A model generated the notes under the pieces. The model ran no database searches. It was not told where the DNA came from and saw nothing but the letters and a program-made list of their open reading frames with translations. Shown piece by piece: positions 7,271 through 9,021 of a DNA stretch of 9,021 bases; position 1 is the stretch's first letter, and each line of letters opens with the position of its first letter. The DNA is from Bacteroidota bacterium (GTDB taxonomy: Bacteria > Bacteroidota > Bacteroidia > Bacteroidales > Prolixibacteraceae), in contig JAMDDG010000416.1 in assembly GCA_023488865.1 (NCBI GenBank), positions 1,658-10,678 on the forward strand, given 5' to 3'. Both the position numbers and the translations under genes were made by a program.

Positions 7271-7299
7271 CACCCCCTGGCGCTGATTTGCACCCCCTG
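7271..7299. repeat. Two CACCCCCTG direct repeats, 20-bp period
   Basis: CACCCCCTG occurs at 7271-7279 and 7291-7299, starting 22 bases after the methyltransferase stop. Closely spaced C-run repeats of this kind resemble the multi-repeat ends of IS21-family elements, and the base composition changes here. No transposase or opposite end is seen, so this would be at most a relic. Confidence 0.35.
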
Positions 7300-7390
7300 C
7301 CCGAATAATTTATCGAAAAGCGACTAATTTTATAAAAACAATACTCTGGTAATAAGCAGAAAATATATGGTGGCCTCTGATTTATAACTT

Positions 7391-7418
7391 TTGCCGTTTA
7401 AGGCCGGGGCTATGTTTT
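7391..7418 (+). promoter_or_regulatory. Candidate Bacteroidota-type promoter for the DinD-like gene
   Basis: TTG at 7391-7393 (within TTTTG), a 17-base spacer, and TATGTTTT at 7411-7418 fit the TTG-N17-23-TAnnTTTG pattern of Bacteroidota sigma factors, with one mismatch at the last base. Transcription would begin near 7424, about 60 bases before the ATG at 7483. Confidence 0.4.
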
Positions 7419-7448
7419 TACGCGAAACAGATAACCTGGCGTATAGCC
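7408..7448. promoter_or_regulatory. Inverted repeat overlapping the promoter, possible operator
   Basis: GGCTA plus TACGC (7408-7412 and 7419-7423) is complementary to GCGTATAGCC (7439-7448), giving a 10-bp stem with a six-base bulge. The left half covers the -7 element. It could be a regulator binding site or an mRNA leader hairpin. Because DinD relatives are DNA-damage inducible in E. coli, repression at this position would make sense, but no LexA-type box is recognised. Confidence 0.3.
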
Positions 7449-7482
7449 AAAAACAGAAAATTATTGAAATAACACGAACAGA

Positions 7483-8343
7483 ATGAAAAAAGAAACCAGC
7501 ATCAAACTATTTGAGCAAAAGCAGATCCGCTCCACCTGGGACGAAGAACAGGAGAAATGGTACTTCTCGGTTGTCGATGTGGTGGGCGTTCTTTCTGAAA
7601 GCATCGACCCGCAAGCGTATTGGCGCAAACTGAAACAAAGGTTGAAAGCGGAAGGAAATGAAACCGTGACGAATTGTCACGGTTTGAAAATGGTTGCAGC
7701 CGATGGCAAAATGCGTTTAACCGATGTTGCTGATACCGAACAACTTTTTCGTATAATTCAATCTATACCTTCGCCCAAAGCCGAACCTTTTAAACTGTGG
7801 ATAGCCAAAGTAGCCCGCGAACGGATAGATGAAATAGAAGACCCCGAAATTGGAATCGACCGCCTCATGGAAACATACCTGCGCAAAGGCTACTCAAAAG
7901 AATGGATCAATCAGCGGTTAAAAAGTATCGAAATCCGCAAGGAACTGACCGATGAATGGGAAAATCGCGGCGTACAAAAAGGCCAGGAATTTGCCATACT
8001 TACCGATGACATTACGCAGGCCTGGAGCGGATTTTCAACCAAACAATACAAAAAATTCAAAGACCTGAAAAAAGAAAACCTGCGCGACCACATGACCAAC
8101 TTGGAATTGGTACTCAATATGCTTGCCGAAGCTACAACAACAGAGATTTCGAAAGAGAAAAAACCAAAAACGTTTCCCGAAAACCGTAAAGTTGCCAAAC
8201 AAGGCGGTACTATAGCATGTAATACCCGTAAGGAAATTGAGGAGAAAACAGGGAAGAAAATTGTTACGAATCTCAATGCAAAACAATTGGAACAAAAACG
8301 GCAAAACGATAAGTTGAAGGAACAAAATCAAACTGAAGAATAA
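7483..8343 (+). CDS. DinD-like protein with BRO N-terminal domain
   Basis: The 286-aa product starts with a BRO-N/antirepressor-type domain (about 7-112: IRSTWDEEQEKWYFSVVDVV, then YWRKLKQRL and a LWIAKVARERI helix). The remainder aligns from memory with E. coli DinD: LTDDITQAWSGFSTKQYKKF, then DHMTNLELVLNMLAEATTTE against DinD DHMGSTELAANLFRATQTEE, and RKEIEEKTGKKIVTNLNAKQ. The tail is Lys/Glu/Gln-rich. DinD is SOS-induced and has been linked to RecA filament inhibition; in many Bacteroidota, relatives sit inside type I restriction operons. Here the stop overlaps the start of a short broken frame (TAATG), consistent with such an operon. It lies 234 bp after the methyltransferase with its own promoter. 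Its GC content is intermediate (28 of 60 bases in 7801-7860), unlike the AT-rich pair upstream, so it probably has a separate origin. Confidence 0.85.
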   Translation: MKKETSIKLFEQKQIRSTWDEEQEKWYFSVVDVVGVLSESIDPQAYWRKLKQRLKAEGNETVTNCHGLKMVAADGKMRLTDVADTEQLFRIIQSIPSPKAEPFKLWIAKVARERIDEIEDPEIGIDRLMETYLRKGYSKEWINQRLKSIEIRKELTDEWENRGVQKGQEFAILTDDITQAWSGFSTKQYKKFKDLKKENLRDHMTNLELVLNMLAEATTTEISKEKKPKTFPENRKVAKQGGTIACNTRKEIEEKTGKKIVTNLNAKQLEQKRQNDKLKEQNQTEE

Positions 8344-8444
8344 TGGCAAAGAAAATAAATGAAGCAACTTCAACTGATTTACCGATTGTTCAAAAGTTGG
8401 TAAACGAATACGGCTGGAAAGTTGGCCCTCGCCGGCGCGGATAG
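8343..8444 (+). pseudogene. 33-codon stub of a gene following the DinD-like gene, possibly a type I restriction subunit
   Basis: The frame starts at an ATG overlapping the DinD-like stop (TAATG) and reads MAKKINEATSTDLPIVQKLV, then NEYGWKVG, before a PRRRG tail and TAG. Such a coupled start, with helical residues ending in an EYGW motif, is typical of the first ~30 residues of a larger protein. Type I restriction R subunits often begin with a similar phrase, but the match is too short to be sure. After about 8422 another frame reads LALAGADSTQFLFAF to a TAA at 8467-8469, as if the 3' end of a different gene had been joined on. This suggests a deletion or insertion junction near 8420-8430. A genuine 33-aa peptide is possible but less likely. 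Confidence 0.4.
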
Positions 8445-8769
8445 CACCCAATTTTTATTCGCTTTTTAATAGATAAAATTCGGACGAATTTCTAAAAACA
8501 TATCGTCTTTCGTTTTCTCGACAGCATAGGGGGATGAACGATTTATGGAATAGGTTCTCCGGTATATTCCTCTATGAGTCCTTATTTCGTACCAGGTAAC
8601 TCAGTTATTGTTATAAATGATGTTGCGCGAAAGAAGTAGGTGGGTCCCAGAACAGAAACCTCCAAAGGGAAAAAAGCAAAACAAATCAGAGAAGCTTTTA
8701 TACAAAACCCTCCCTTGTCTTACCCTATCTTAAAAATCAACCGTCTCCCGATGCCATTATTTTTCGTTA
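8445..8769. other. Gene-free spacer
   Basis: No convincing gene is seen on either strand, only frames of about 20 codons. It contains the 16-base palindrome at 8476-8491 and a weak AAAAGC/GCTTTT pairing at 8672-8699. It could be decayed coding DNA following the truncated frame. Confidence 0.45.
8476..8491. promoter_or_regulatory. Short perfect palindrome AAATTCG-GA-CGAATTT
   Basis: Seven-base arms match perfectly around a two-base centre, the geometry of a dimeric regulator's operator. No promoter or gene start lies clearly next to it, so its role is unknown and chance cannot be excluded. Confidence 0.25.
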
Positions 8770-8916
8770 TCAGTGATTGAGGAACAGCATGGCAGGTACG
8801 GCTATTACCAAAATCAAAGCATAAATAGACAAAATTACAATGGTAAATATGCCTAAGAACTTAAACACTGATTTTAGGTTCCGGAATGCGGAATTCATTG
8901 CGTTCGAATTTTTCAT
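8770..8916 (-). CDS. Small single-helix membrane protein, 48 aa
   Basis: On the minus strand the frame from the ATG at 8916 to a TGA encodes a polar, basic N-terminus (MKNSNAMNSAFRNLKSVFKF), then an uninterrupted hydrophobic segment from about residue 21 to 46 (LGIFTIVILSIYALILVIAV, then PAMLFL), ending in NH. This is the layout of a small inner-membrane protein with one helix and the positive charges on the cytoplasmic side. An internal ATG at residue 7 is an alternative start. No strong Shine-Dalgarno sequence is seen, which is normal for Bacteroidota. No family is recognised; it could also be the surviving part of a longer membrane protein. It is transcribed opposite to every other gene in the window, and no function can be assigned. 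Confidence 0.45.
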   Translation of the reverse strand: MKNSNAMNSAFRNLKSVFKFLGIFTIVILSIYALILVIAVPAMLFLNH

Positions 8917-9021
8917 ATTGTTCTTTTTAGTTTCTACCTATCAGGCTTTCAGGTTATGACCGTTGTTTAAAGTGGTTTCTGCCTCCACTATTATTTTTCA
9001 TTTGCCGTATGGAACCCTCAG

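Noticed and set aside
8574..8639. 21-codon frame reading MSPYFVPGNSVIVINDVARK, reminiscent of an S24/signal-peptidase-type MxPxxxxGxxVxV phrase
   Set aside because: Too short, with a stop close upstream in frame; the likeness may be chance or the trace of a decayed gene.
8672..8699. AAAAGC/GCTTTT pairing as a terminator for the small minus-strand gene
   Set aside because: A six-base AT-rich stem with a 16-base loop is too weak.
8954..9019. Minus-strand frame open to the window edge, ending QMKNNSGGRNHFKQRS
   Set aside because: Only about 22 codons are visible and another frame also reads in from the edge, so a gene end cannot be claimed.

Overview
The window looks like a Bacteroidota chromosome segment. 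The support is two polysaccharide lyases typical of that phylum's glycan-utilisation loci, a TTG/TAnnTTTG-type promoter, weak ribosome binding sites, and short palindromic repeats in the gaps. The exact genus cannot be read from the sequence.

Layout: (1) 1-3970 is a GC-rich carbohydrate segment on the + strand. It holds a 5'-truncated heparinase II/III-like lyase, then a 94-bp inverted repeat in the 277-bp gap, then a complete secreted PL8 (chondroitinase AC/hyaluronate lyase-like) enzyme. (2) 3971-4909 carries no credible gene. It has purine-rich tandem repeats, two copies of a ~98-bp palindrome-bearing element exactly 200 bp apart, and a separate hairpin with CCTGACAGG arms. (3) 4910-7248 is a strikingly AT-rich two-gene cassette: a ParB/Srx-like protein with a disordered linker and a helical C-terminal domain, overlapping by one base a D12-class adenine-specific DNA methyltransferase. 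(4) 7249-8444 has a different composition again. It holds two short direct repeats resembling insertion-sequence ends, a plausible promoter with an overlapping inverted repeat, a DinD/BRO-N family gene, and a coupled 33-codon stub of what may have been a restriction gene. (5) 8445-9021 is mostly non-coding, with a 48-aa one-helix membrane protein on the minus strand.

The two lyases would act in the periplasm on an acidic polysaccharide, plausibly a glycosaminoglycan or similar uronic-acid polymer. The AT-rich block next to them reads as an acquired genome-defence or DNA-modification island. The ParB-like/methyltransferase pair is the best candidate for an undescribed system: the methyltransferase could mark self DNA, and the ParB-like protein, which has no obvious classical endonuclease partner, could be the effector or DNA-recognition part. 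That role is inference; the domains and the coupled layout are seen directly. The DinD-like gene and the broken gene after it suggest the remains of a second, restriction-associated locus.
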